From the IMG/VR virus record IMGVR_UViG_3300017756_000077, positions 1-28,143 of that record: a DNA stretch of 28,143 nucleotides; one strand, given 5' to 3'. Positions 21,781-28,143 of this stretch are shown one piece after another. A program made the position numbers and the translations under genes. Each line of letters starts with the position of its first letter. Position 1 is the first letter of the stretch. The notes below the pieces were generated by a model. That model was given only the letters and a program-made list of their open reading frames with translations, had not been told where the DNA came from and made no database searches. The stretch is from a virus.

Positions 21781-21809
21781 AAAAAAAAGGGATGCCGAAA
21801 CATCCCTTT
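21781..21809 (-). terminator. Rho-independent terminator after the major capsid gene
   Basis: In minus-strand sense, AAAGGGATG (21809-21801) pairs perfectly with CATCCCTTT (21794-21786) around a 6-nt TTTCGG loop. A run of T residues continues to 21781 (eight T in all, the first three inside the stem). Stem, small loop and T-run are all textbook. It is 20 nt beyond the major capsid stop, so capsid mRNA would end here unless read through. Confidence 0.85.
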
Positions 21810-21828
21810 AAGGTTATTAACCTAGAAC

Positions 21829-22764
21829 TTAGCTAGTGCTAAGGTCAGCAACGATACCATGAGCAGCTTCGTTGGATACTTCTAATCCATACTCAACTAC
21901 GATCATTTTGGTGACTGCATCACCGATTGTTGCGATATCAACTGTTTTGAAATCACGCAAGTAAGCAACTTTTGCGAACTCAGGATCAACTAACAGTAAA
22001 GATCTTTCTCTTGATCTGTTTGATGGAACGATTTTGAGTTCACCAAAGTCAGAAGAGTAGATAGATACTGATGCTTCAACTGTGTTTGCATCAATCATTT
22101 GTCTTGCTTGAGATCTACCTGTGAAACCAGAGATAACTTGTTTGTTATGTGGGCCACAGATTGCCAATGAAGGCTCTCCACCATTAGAGAAACATAGTTC
22201 AAGAGTATCTTTTAACAAAGTTTCTGTTAAAGCTCTTTGAGTTCCGTCAGTTGGAGCAGCACCGCCACCTGTTGATGCACCATTAGTTCCTCTTGAATCG
22301 TTAGATGTAATCCAAGATTCGAAACCACCAGTTACACGAGCAGTTGTAGCATTACCAGTTGTTTTAGCACCTTTTTGACAAAGTGCTTCTTCCATATCTC
22401 TTTTAAGAGCTTTAGACATGATAGCTAGTTGGTGAGCCATTTCTGATCTCTTACCAGCTGGGTCTGAAGACTCTTGTGAGCCTGATACAGTTGCATCTCT
22501 TTTTGAAATCATAGCAACATTGCTTAGACGAGTTGTTGCAACTGAAGCTGATCTTGAAAGTTCAAAACCTTCTAGTTCACCTGTAGCAACTGGAGTTGCT
22601 AATACTTCTGTTTGCCAATCGAAGACAACATTGTTAATACTTCTTTTTCCAATTGATGACATAAACGGAGTTTGCATTGGAGAGATGTTGTAAATGATAT
22701 TACTTAAATCTTCTCTGTCTGAAGTCGCTGTATATGTATCAAATGCGTTTGTTACTTTAGCCAT
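21829..22764 (-). CDS. Major capsid protein, SU10 family (DUF5309)
   Basis: The protein has 311 residues. The N-terminus has the family run YNISPMQTPFMSSIGK and VVFDWQTEVLA, then ISKRDATVSGSQE. Later come FESWITSNDS, GGEPSLAICGPHNKQVIS, IVPSNRSRERSLLLVD and VVEYGLEVSNEAAHGIV, all typical of the HK97-fold SU10-type capsid proteins. It forms the icosahedral shell. The scaffold gene precedes it by 17 nt and a strong terminator follows it, so it is probably the most abundant transcript end. TAGGT lies 8 nt before ATG 22764. Confidence 0.92.
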   Translation of the reverse strand: MAKVTNAFDTYTATSDREDLSNIIYNISPMQTPFMSSIGKRSINNVVFDWQTEVLATPVATGELEGFELSRSASVATTRLSNVAMISKRDATVSGSQESSDPAGKRSEMAHQLAIMSKALKRDMEEALCQKGAKTTGNATTARVTGGFESWITSNDSRGTNGASTGGGAAPTDGTQRALTETLLKDTLELCFSNGGEPSLAICGPHNKQVISGFTGRSQARQMIDANTVEASVSIYSSDFGELKIVPSNRSRERSLLLVDPEFAKVAYLRDFKTVDIATIGDAVTKMIVVEYGLEVSNEAAHGIVADLSTS

Positions 22765-22781
22765 TATATTTACCTATAAAA

Positions 22782-23789
22782 TTATTTTAAAAATTGTTCA
22801 AAAACTTTAGCTGCATCTTGGACTTTTCCAGATTTAGCTAAAACCTGTTTTGCTCTTTTCGCTGGAGCTACCGATTTTTTTCTAGTAGTTGTTCCAGGTC
22901 GGGCCACTCTTGCAGGTGCTTTTTGTGTTGGTTTTTTCTTCGTGGCTTCAACTGTTTTAGAGTTTAACCAAGCGTTTCTTAAACCAAGTAAAGCACGATA
23001 GTCATAAATTGCATCCATTTCTTGAGGTAAATATCCCAAGACATTAATACCATAGTCGCGAATTGCTAGTTTCTCTTTTTGAGCAACTTCTGCATTTTTC
23101 CATTCTGGTATGATTTCAAGAATCTTTTGCTGGCCTTCTTGCACTTGTTGTGCAATTAGTTGTTGCTGTTGAGCGTATGACTCTTGTTGGAGTCTTTGCT
23201 TTTCAGCCTCAGCAGCTTTTAGCTTTTCTTTCTTCTCATCCCAGATTTGTTTTTCGCGTACAAATGCTATCGGATCATCATTGTATAAACTATCCCAATC
23301 TGGTTCGTTTACCAATTCGCCCTGTAATTGGGCTTCCATCTTCGGTAACAACTGTGCGTAAATCGCATCTCTTTGAGCAAGCTCTTGGGCTTGTTGCTCA
23401 ATCGTTTTTCTTTGATTGGCAAGTTCCTGTGTCTTCCTCGTATAATCTTGTTGGCGTGAATAACCATTAATGAGTTCGTCCTGCGTGACCTCTATCTCTT
23501 CGCCATCAACTGTGACTCTATAGACGGGTTGCTCTTCTACCTCTTCAACTTCCGTTTCTTCTTCACCATCTTCTTCATCATCAAATTCGAGTTCTTCTTC
23601 ATCGACAAGCTCTTCGGTATCTTCCTCGTCTTGTTCTTCTAATTCATCGATCTCAGGTTCAATGCTTTCAGCTTCCTCTATGACTGCTTCTTCTTGCGTA
23701 TCCTCTTCAGGGGCTAAGAAACTTTCAAACGCTGAGGTTGCCTTTTGACCTTCGGTTTGTAAAGCAGTCGGTTTTCCGTTATTGCTCAT
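22782..23789 (-). CDS. Scaffolding protein
   Basis: The protein has 335 residues. A very acidic N-terminal third (EEQDEEDTEELVDEEELEFD) is followed by a short beta segment (VYRVTVDGEEIEVTQDELIN), which is common in such scaffolds. A Gln/Glu/Lys coiled coil (about 125-215) and a basic C-terminus (KKPTQKAPARVARPG, then KKSVAPAKRAKQ) complete it. This acidic-to-coil-to-basic order and the place just before the capsid gene are characteristic. The basic end would contact the capsid shell. GGAG lies about 8 nt before ATG 23789. Confidence 0.85.
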   Translation of the reverse strand: MSNNGKPTALQTEGQKATSAFESFLAPEEDTQEEAVIEEAESIEPEIDELEEQDEEDTEELVDEEELEFDDEEDGEEETEVEEVEEQPVYRVTVDGEEIEVTQDELINGYSRQQDYTRKTQELANQRKTIEQQAQELAQRDAIYAQLLPKMEAQLQGELVNEPDWDSLYNDDPIAFVREKQIWDEKKEKLKAAEAEKQRLQQESYAQQQQLIAQQVQEGQQKILEIIPEWKNAEVAQKEKLAIRDYGINVLGYLPQEMDAIYDYRALLGLRNAWLNSKTVEATKKKPTQKAPARVARPGTTTRKKSVAPAKRAKQVLAKSGKVQDAAKVFEQFLK

Positions 23790-23851
23790 ATAAATACTCC
23801 TATATTGTATTTAGAGATATTTTAAACCAATAATGTATAAAAGGGAAAGTT

Positions 23852-24118
23852 TTAAGCTATGTTACGAATTTTGTTTATGTTGGCTTTTGTGAGTTTACCT
23901 TTCTCAGCCATGATGCGTAAGTGTCTTTCTACTTCGGGAAGAAGTAATAAGGATCTGTGGAAGTCTTCTCTAACTGCAACATCATCAATGCCACGAGAGT
24001 TTAACCAATAGGTTATGTATTCGTTTTTAAGATTTTCTATTGCTTCTTTAAAAACATCAGAATTTAAAATTTGTTGTGCCTGTTCGGCTTTTACCGCTTC
24101 TTCGTGTGTGACTGACAT
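23852..24118 (-). CDS. Hypothetical 88-aa helical protein
   Basis: The protein is helical throughout: HEEAVKAEQAQQILNSDVFK, then ENLKNEYITYWLNSRGIDD and a basic end (KGKLTKANINKIRN). Its start directly abuts the stop of the Pro-rich gene (TAAATG). About 60 non-coding nt separate it from the scaffold start. It occupies a place where small head proteins are common. No family is recognised. Confidence 0.6.
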   Translation of the reverse strand: MSVTHEEAVKAEQAQQILNSDVFKEAIENLKNEYITYWLNSRGIDDVAVREDFHRSLLLLPEVERHLRIMAEKGKLTKANINKIRNIA

Positions 24119-24880
24119 TTATAAACTAAATAATCCTCTTGGTAATATTCTTGTTTTGCCACGCATCATTGGAGAAACAATTTCTTCAACATTTGGCTGC
24201 GCAAATTCAGGGGCAGTTTGAGGTGTAGCTGGTATTTGAGATAATCCAGTAAAGTTCATAGGTGTTTGGGAAAAAATTGGCGCAACCGATGGTGTATTAA
24301 TACCAGTCAAATCTATGTCTTGTAATGCCTCTGTATCAATATCTTTAAGTATTTCTTCTACATCAAAATCAAAAAATGAGGGCGCAATGGGCGCAACATC
24401 TTTAATTTCTTCGTATCTTGGTAAGCTAGATATATCTAAATCTTGTAGAAATGGAATAATTTTTGTTGGTTGAGCTACACCTTGAGGCGCACTTGGCATT
24501 TGCACAAAACCTTCGTTGGGCGCAGATGGAGTTCCTTTTGTTGGGGCTTTAGGCATAACGGGTGCTGGGCCTTCACCTCTATATCCACTTAGTCTTTTTA
24601 AATCTGCTTGTGTATAACCCATTGGTTGATCTGGAGAAAAACTCATACCAGGTGCAACCACATCTTCAAAAGGCATACCACCAGCTATCGTTCGTGCGTA
24701 TTCAAACCCTGATCTATAAGTTGGATCTTCATATGGCATTTTGTAACTTCCATACGAAAAGTCTGGAGAGTAAAATCCGTATGATCCGTCTGGTACTTGT
24801 TGACCAGCTAAATTTAAACCGCCCATCTCTTGGAGTAAGCGTTGAATGTCTTCAGGTGTTGGAACGTAATTTTCTGCCAT
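24119..24880 (-). CDS. Pro/Gln-rich disordered virion-region protein
   Basis: The protein has 253 residues and is low-complexity, rich in Pro, Gln, Ser, Tyr and Phe. Tyr/Gly-rich parts (YGFYSPDFSYGSYKMPYED) and Pro-rich linkers (PAPVMPKAPTKGTPSAPNEG) dominate. The only folded-looking piece is near residues 170-195 (FFDFDVEEILKDIDTEALQD), and the C-terminus is basic (GKTRILPRGLFSL). It is probably disordered. It may be an internal or decoration-related protein. No known family is recognised. The start is 1 nt after the preceding stop. Confidence 0.55.
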   Translation of the reverse strand: MAENYVPTPEDIQRLLQEMGGLNLAGQQVPDGSYGFYSPDFSYGSYKMPYEDPTYRSGFEYARTIAGGMPFEDVVAPGMSFSPDQPMGYTQADLKRLSGYRGEGPAPVMPKAPTKGTPSAPNEGFVQMPSAPQGVAQPTKIIPFLQDLDISSLPRYEEIKDVAPIAPSFFDFDVEEILKDIDTEALQDIDLTGINTPSVAPIFSQTPMNFTGLSQIPATPQTAPEFAQPNVEEIVSPMMRGKTRILPRGLFSL

Positions 24881-24881
24881 A

Positions 24882-25121
24882 TTATTCAGTTATTAGTTTA
24901 TCTATTTTAGCATCAAGTTTGTCTAATTTGTCGAAAATTCTTTCTAACTCAATACCAAAGTCTTTTTTGCTTACATATTCTTTTGCAAGTTCTTCACGAG
25001 TTTTATTAATTAAAATGTTTTGTCTTTGCAATTCTGAGCCATGACTTTTAATAAAGTAAAAAATTGGAATAACAACCAATGGAATAATAATATCGAAAAT
25101 AAATTCTATATCATCCATCAC
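24882..25121 (-). CDS. Single-span membrane protein with coiled coil, possible lysis accessory
   Basis: The protein has 79 residues. The N-terminal membrane segment lies at about residues 5-24 (FIFDIIIPLVVIPIFYFIK), followed by charged coiled coil (ELQRQNILINKTREELAKEY and KLDKLDAKIDKLITE). It starts 3 nt after the endolysin stop. A small inner-membrane protein with a periplasmic coil next to holin and endolysin fits an i-spanin or a holin partner. A nested or adjacent outer-membrane spanin was not found, so this stays tentative. Confidence 0.6.
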   Translation of the reverse strand: MMDDIEFIFDIIIPLVVIPIFYFIKSHGSELQRQNILINKTREELAKEYVSKKDFGIELERIFDKLDKLDAKIDKLITE

Positions 25122-25124
25122 AAC

Positions 25125-25499
25125 TCAATAGCTCCATATATGAGGCCTTGGACGACCAGCTTCAGCCTTGCCGATATCGAGGTGTATAAATCTTCCATCG
25201 CCTTTTTGATTAACTCCTAATCCTGTAAATCCGTAACCCTCTGCCACAGATACTATTTGTAATGCTTGTTTATGACTGCAAGCTATATCAACAGCTATAC
25301 CTTCAGCATGAGTACCAGGTTTACTTTTTCTTGCTTCTATCGGATGTTCTTTACAACGATATCCTGATGAAATAATAAAAGGAAAACCTAAGTCCTCTCG
25401 AAGAGATTGTAGCTTATCTACCAACTCATGTTCAATCTTATTTTCACCGCAATGCTTGCAAGCAAACTCTTCTAGTCTAAAGTTTTTCCATGCACTCAT
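25125..25499 (-). CDS. Endolysin, peptidase M15 family (zinc)
   Basis: The protein has 124 residues. The zinc site is read as GTHAEGIAVDI (H64, D71) plus FIHLDIG (H106), the usual His-Asp-His triad of M15 peptidases, which cut cell-wall peptide crosslinks. ISSGYRC (residues 43-49) precedes it as in this family. C14 and C17 (ACKHC) near the N-terminus add a CxxC pair. There is no signal peptide, so release would depend on the holin-like protein. ATG 25499 overlaps the holin-like stop as ATGA. Confidence 0.88.
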   Translation of the reverse strand: MSAWKNFRLEEFACKHCGENKIEHELVDKLQSLREDLGFPFIISSGYRCKEHPIEARKSKPGTHAEGIAVDIACSHKQALQIVSVAEGYGFTGLGVNQKGDGRFIHLDIGKAEAGRPRPHIWSY

Positions 25500-25972
25500 T
25501 TTCTATCCTTATTACTTGATCCAAAGTAAAAAGATATAACTGCTGATGCTATACCTGACAGGTAGCCAAGAATCAACATAACAATATCATCTGAGGCATC
25601 ATCGATAGGATATGCAGTAATCATAAATATATAACCAATAAAACCAACAACAGTTAATGAACCCAAGAACTTAGGAGTCCAATCGCTACTAAACTTTTCT
25701 CTAGCGTGTTGTGTGTCTTGTGTTTCAAGAGAATAAATATCTATTTCATATTGTTTCATTTTTAATTGAAAATCTTTCTCAGCCTTTTTTAATTCCATCA
25801 TTTGTTCGGCTGTTAGATTGTTAATAGCTTTTTCTAGTTCTACTGGAGAATTTTTAACCCCCAATACTTGAGAAAGTATTTGACCAGCTTGTCCACCCAA
25901 TGGCCCACCTATAGCTGCACCAAGTGTTGGAGCAAGACTGCTTACTATGTTTTTAATTTTGCTTAGTTTCAT
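25496..25972 (-). CDS. Holin-like protein (GTA-holin/3TM type)
   Basis: The protein has 158 residues. An amphipathic Gly-rich N-terminus (GAAIGGPLGGQAGQILSQVL) is followed by a charged helical middle (ELKKAEKDFQLKMKQYEID) and two clear membrane spans (LGSLTVVGFIGYIFMITAY, about 102-120, and VMLILGYLSGIASAVISFYF, about 131-150). This is the shape of the three-segment holins associated with gene-transfer-agent and phage lysis. It would permeabilise the inner membrane and release the M15 endolysin coded immediately after it. Confidence 0.75.
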   Translation of the reverse strand: MKLSKIKNIVSSLAPTLGAAIGGPLGGQAGQILSQVLGVKNSPVELEKAINNLTAEQMMELKKAEKDFQLKMKQYEIDIYSLETQDTQHAREKFSSDWTPKFLGSLTVVGFIGYIFMITAYPIDDASDDIVMLILGYLSGIASAVISFYFGSSNKDRK

Positions 25973-26090
25973 TTTTCTTTTTTAGCTCCCTCTCTTTCAA
26001 GAGTAATTCTAATTCGTGCCAACGATACATTCGTTTATTTACATCATCCCAAAACCAACCTTTATAATCCCATATTTCATCCATCGACAT
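25953..26090 (-). CDS. Trp-rich 45-aa peptide between nuclease and holin genes
   Basis: ATG 26090 lies inside the end of the nuclease gene (14-nt overlap), and its stop at 25953 overlaps the holin start by 20 nt. AAGGA lies 8 nt upstream of the ATG. The sequence begins MSMDEIWDYKGWFWDDVNKR, with four Trp in 24 residues, and continues as a charged helix. Overlaps on both sides and the ribosome site support it. No family or function is recognised. Confidence 0.5.
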   Translation of the reverse strand: MSMDEIWDYKGWFWDDVNKRMYRWHELELLLKERELKKKNETKQN

Positions 26091-26430
26091 CTTTTAATTC
26101 CTTGCTATGAAGTTTAATAAAATACTCTGCATCGACTAATGCCAATGGTTTGGTATTGTTTCTCTTTATTATAACCAAAGGTTCGTAATCTTTACAGTTT
26201 GTACAAGACTGTTCATAAGCCTTCCACACATTAACTGCTTGTTGGTTTTTGCACTCGATTGAGTAGGGAAATTGTTTGCGTGATTGAACGCCCATAATGA
26301 CATCTTCACCAGAAGATCCCATAGGTCTTGATTCTAAATCTTCGGGATCAAAACCAAGCAAAGCAACGAGTTTATCAACAACCCATTGCTGTAGTTTTCT
26401 ACCCTTGGCTTTTGCCGAGGATGGTCGCAT
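26077..26430 (-). CDS. Small PD-(D/E)XK-like nuclease / resolvase candidate
   Basis: The protein has 117 residues. GRKLQQWVVDKLVALLGF (first helix), SRPMGSSGEDVIMGV (Asp), and FPYSIECKNQQ (E-x-K) follow the PD-(D/E)XK order, and an AYEQS segment comes later. This layout is common in small phage resolvases or packaging-linked nucleases. A Cys pair (SCTNCKDY) lies near residue 80. The gene follows the basic miniprotein directly (TAAATG). It could process branched DNA for packaging. The match is by motif only. Confidence 0.65.
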   Translation of the reverse strand: MRPSSAKAKGRKLQQWVVDKLVALLGFDPEDLESRPMGSSGEDVIMGVQSRKQFPYSIECKNQQAVNVWKAYEQSCTNCKDYEPLVIIKRNNTKPLALVDAEYFIKLHSKELKDVDG

Positions 26431-26538
26431 TTATTTTTTCTTATAAGAAACTTTTTTATTGCTTTTCTTAGCAGCAGCTTTTGCTTTTTTTATACCAGTT
26501 TTTGTATAGTTGAATTTTTGTTTTCCTACTTTTGGCAT
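26431..26538 (-). CDS. Basic 35-aa protein
   Basis: The sequence begins MPKVGKQKFNYTKTGIKKAK and continues with AAAKKSNKKVSYKKK, so 15 of 35 residues are Lys. ATG 26538 has GGAG 6 nt upstream, and its stop abuts the nuclease start. Small Lys-rich proteins with this 'MPKVGKKKF' beginning are frequent in aquatic phage genomes. Nucleic acid binding is likely from charge alone. The function is unknown. Confidence 0.65.
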   Translation of the reverse strand: MPKVGKQKFNYTKTGIKKAKAAAKKSNKKVSYKKK

Positions 26539-26549
26539 AATTATCTCCG

Positions 26550-26681
26550 TTATTTTTTATTTTTCTTTTTAGGAAAACCAGCTTTCATATTGGCATATGC
26601 TCTTGAACTAATAGTAGATTTTTTTTTGCTTCTACTTGTTCCAGCTTTTTTCCGTTTGTTTATATTATCATATAGTGACAT
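26550..26681 (-). CDS. Basic 43-aa protein
   Basis: The sequence begins MSLYDNINKRKKAGTSRSKK and ends in KAGFPKKKNKK. ATG 26681 has GGAG with spacing 6, as good as its neighbour. It follows the 83-aa Cys-containing gene after 10 nt and precedes the 35-aa basic gene by 11 nt. Lys/Arg/Ser-rich short proteins of this kind are common beside portal genes in aquatic podoviruses. The role is unknown. Confidence 0.65.
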   Translation of the reverse strand: MSLYDNINKRKKAGTSRSKKKSTISSRAYANMKAGFPKKKNKK

Positions 26682-26691
26682 ACCTATCTCC

Positions 26692-26943
26692 TTACCACAT
26701 TTTGCAAGACCAATATCTTGCGGTTAATTTACTAGGCGGATTAGTGTCGCATCTATGCCTAGCACGAAAAGATTTTCTTCTAGCTGGATTGCTTTTTTTG
26801 ATTGTCATGTTGGGATCACCAAAGCGTATAAGTTTGATGGTGTCACCAACTTTGGCTAAAACTGCAAACTTTTTATTTTTACCAGGCGTTCTTTTAGGTT
26901 TGTTATAACCGCTAAACCTTTCGCCTCTGTATGTAATAGCCAT
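26692..26943 (-). CDS. Small Cys-containing phage protein, DUF6321-like
   Basis: The protein has 83 residues. FGDPNMTIKKSNPARRKSF, RARHRCDTNPPSKLTARYW and SCKMW (Cys spaced along the end) match a small conserved protein of aquatic phages that I recall as DUF6321; this assignment is from memory. The residues look like a compact zinc- or DNA-binding unit. The start shares one base with the stop of the gene before it (TAATG), giving reinitiation. Confidence 0.65.
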   Translation of the reverse strand: MAITYRGERFSGYNKPKRTPGKNKKFAVLAKVGDTIKLIRFGDPNMTIKKSNPARRKSFRARHRCDTNPPSKLTARYWSCKMW

Positions 26944-27116
26944 TAGTGTAAAGTTTTCTCCTCACAGCTTAATACTTCTGAATCCTCGGTTACTTCACCA
27001 CCAGAGATAATACCAAGTATTCTAACTGCATCTTCTTGGCTTTTGGCTCTAATATCACTACCGACATAAACTAGATCGTCAACTAACACTTCTAGGTTAT
27101 ATAGTTTGATTGCCAT
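26943..27116 (-). CDS. Hypothetical 57-aa protein after the portal
   Basis: The start is taken at ATG 27116, which overlaps the portal end by 20 nt (stop 27097). An in-frame ATG at 27191 would run 25 more codons within the portal gene and is less likely. The protein begins MAIKLYNLEVLVDDLVYVGS and ends in an acidic stretch with a final basic residue. The ribosome site is weak (AAGGA 13 nt upstream). It seems a small alpha/beta protein with no family recognised. Confidence 0.5.
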   Translation of the reverse strand: MAIKLYNLEVLVDDLVYVGSDIRAKSQEDAVRILGIISGGEVTEDSEVLSCEEKTLH

Positions 27117-28143
27117 TGCCAGTAAATAGTCCTTGAGCTTGATCTTTTGCAGTTTGCCTAATGTTTTCTCTGTCACGCTCCATGATAGCATTTATCTCTG
27201 CAATATTAACTTGTGCGCCATATTTAGCAGTTAATTCTGCTGCTTTAAGTCTAATCTGTGCTTCAGTTTCATCTCTGCTTCTATCATCGTCCATAATGAT
27301 CTTCATACGATCAGTCTCAGCATCAATGATAGCTTTCTGTGCTTGGTTTTGCGCTTTCATAGCTTCTGCTTGTGCGAGCATGGTAGCTGCATCAGGTTGT
27401 TGTTGCTCTGGGGGTTGCGGTGGCATAGGCGGTACTTGAGTGTTAATAAAGGCTTGCGGATCTTTAAATCCAGCCATCTCAACCATGCGTGATATTGTAT
27501 TAGAGTATTGTTGCAAAGATACCAGTGGATTTTGTGGGCCTAGTGTTTGCATGATTTGTTCTTGTTTTTGTGCCAACATTCCCAATATACCAAACTTCTC
27601 TTCGTCAGAAGATTTAGAGATAGCTACATTAACCACCATGTCTTTATCTGATTCCCAGTATCTAGGATCAACAGGAATAAATTGACCTTCAAGTCTAAAG
27701 ACATCCTGTGCATTTTGATGTTTGATAATTAAGTTGTTAGTAACTTTAAACAGTTGTTTAAGTCCACCCTCTGCAAAATGTCTACAAATAATTTCTATTC
27801 GGCCTTGCGCTCCTGACATGGTAGCGGATACGGCTGCACTGGTGCTTGATTGCAAAGCATCTGCATTTAAGCCAGCAGAGGCTTTAGACACACCAGTCCT
27901 ATTCTCTTTTGCTTCATCGAGGTATCCAAGAACAGGGAAAGCCTCTTTACCAGCGAAGGGTACTGTAAAGGGTTGAATCATCCCAGGGGCGCGAACTCGA
28001 ATGGGCTGTCCGATATCAGTATTGAGTACATCGTCAATATTGACTTGACCTTCAACAACAGCCATACGAGGAAAGATAGAGTGTCCAAGCGAATCAAGGG
28101 TATCTCGCATAATTTGGGATTTTGCAGCTTGGATAGGCTTTAA
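27097..28143 (-). CDS. Portal protein, C-terminal part (cut by window edge)
   Basis: The reading frame is open to the right edge, continuing 11 codons past the first in-window Met at 28110, so the N-terminal portion is missing. The visible 348 residues contain ENRTGVSKASAGLNADALQS and AAVSATMSGAQGRIEIICR, which are typical of podovirus portal proteins of the P22/SU10 type. A Gln/Pro-rich stretch (PPMPPQPPEQQQPD) and a long Ala/Glu/Lys helical tail follow, like the portal barrel. It forms the dodecameric DNA entry ring. Terminase is expected just beyond the edge. Confidence 0.82.
   Translation of the reverse strand, partial: LKPIQAAKSQIMRDTLDSLGHSIFPRMAVVEGQVNIDDVLNTDIGQPIRVRAPGMIQPFTVPFAGKEAFPVLGYLDEAKENRTGVSKASAGLNADALQSSTSAAVSATMSGAQGRIEIICRHFAEGGLKQLFKVTNNLIIKHQNAQDVFRLEGQFIPVDPRYWESDKDMVVNVAISKSSDEEKFGILGMLAQKQEQIMQTLGPQNPLVSLQQYSNTISRMVEMAGFKDPQAFINTQVPPMPPQPPEQQQPDAATMLAQAEAMKAQNQAQKAIIDAETDRMKIIMDDDRSRDETEAQIRLKAAELTAKYGAQVNIAEINAIMERDRENIRQTAKDQAQGLFTGNGNQTI

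Overview
The window is part of the genome of a tailed double-stranded DNA phage. It is AT-rich, densely packed and almost entirely coded on the minus strand. The virion genes point to a short-tailed (podovirus-type) phage with an SU10/P22-like plan: portal, scaffold, SU10-family (DUF5309) major capsid protein, head-tail adaptor, a hub-like beta protein, three fibre genes with S74 chaperone domains, and a run of three large Ala/Gly/Gln-rich proteins where DNA-ejection proteins are expected. No tape-measure, tail-tube or sheath gene is visible. The gene families and AT-richness suggest an uncultured aquatic or marine phage of a Gram-negative host; this is inference. Terminase, DNA polymerase, integrase and tRNA genes were not seen. 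The portal gene runs off the right edge.

Read in the direction of transcription (right to left), 28143-7927 is one long virion and lysis unit. It starts with the portal and a chain of tiny genes (four to six of them, basic or Trp-rich), a small nuclease, and a lysis cassette (holin-like, M15 endopeptidase, small coiled-coil membrane protein). Then come scaffold and major capsid protein, followed by an intrinsic terminator at 21781-21809. After that lie the adaptor, fibres, hub and ejection proteins, with a second small PD-(D/E)XK nuclease at the end.

A divergent intergenic region (7311-7401) separates a two-gene plus-strand island (7402-7930: DUF3310 protein and an unknown) from the early unit. 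The early unit (7310-692, minus) is a replication/recombination module with tightly overlapping genes: a MerR/excisionase-like HTH protein, a Cas4-like Fe-S nuclease (DUF2800), a small coiled protein, a Sak4-like RecA-fold ATPase, an SSB-like protein with an IPF tail, a zinc-finger protein, a TOPRIM primase-helicase and a C5 DNA methyltransferase. It ends in five tiny overlapping genes.

The left end (1-761) is the most unusual part. A winged-helix (HTH_36-like) protein gene at 83-529 is preceded by a 13-bp bulged hairpin, an AT-only stretch and four palindromic repeats at an exact 22-bp period (614-696). This looks like an iteron origin or an operator array. The gene ends inside a second, GC-rich two-part inverted repeat (45-98).
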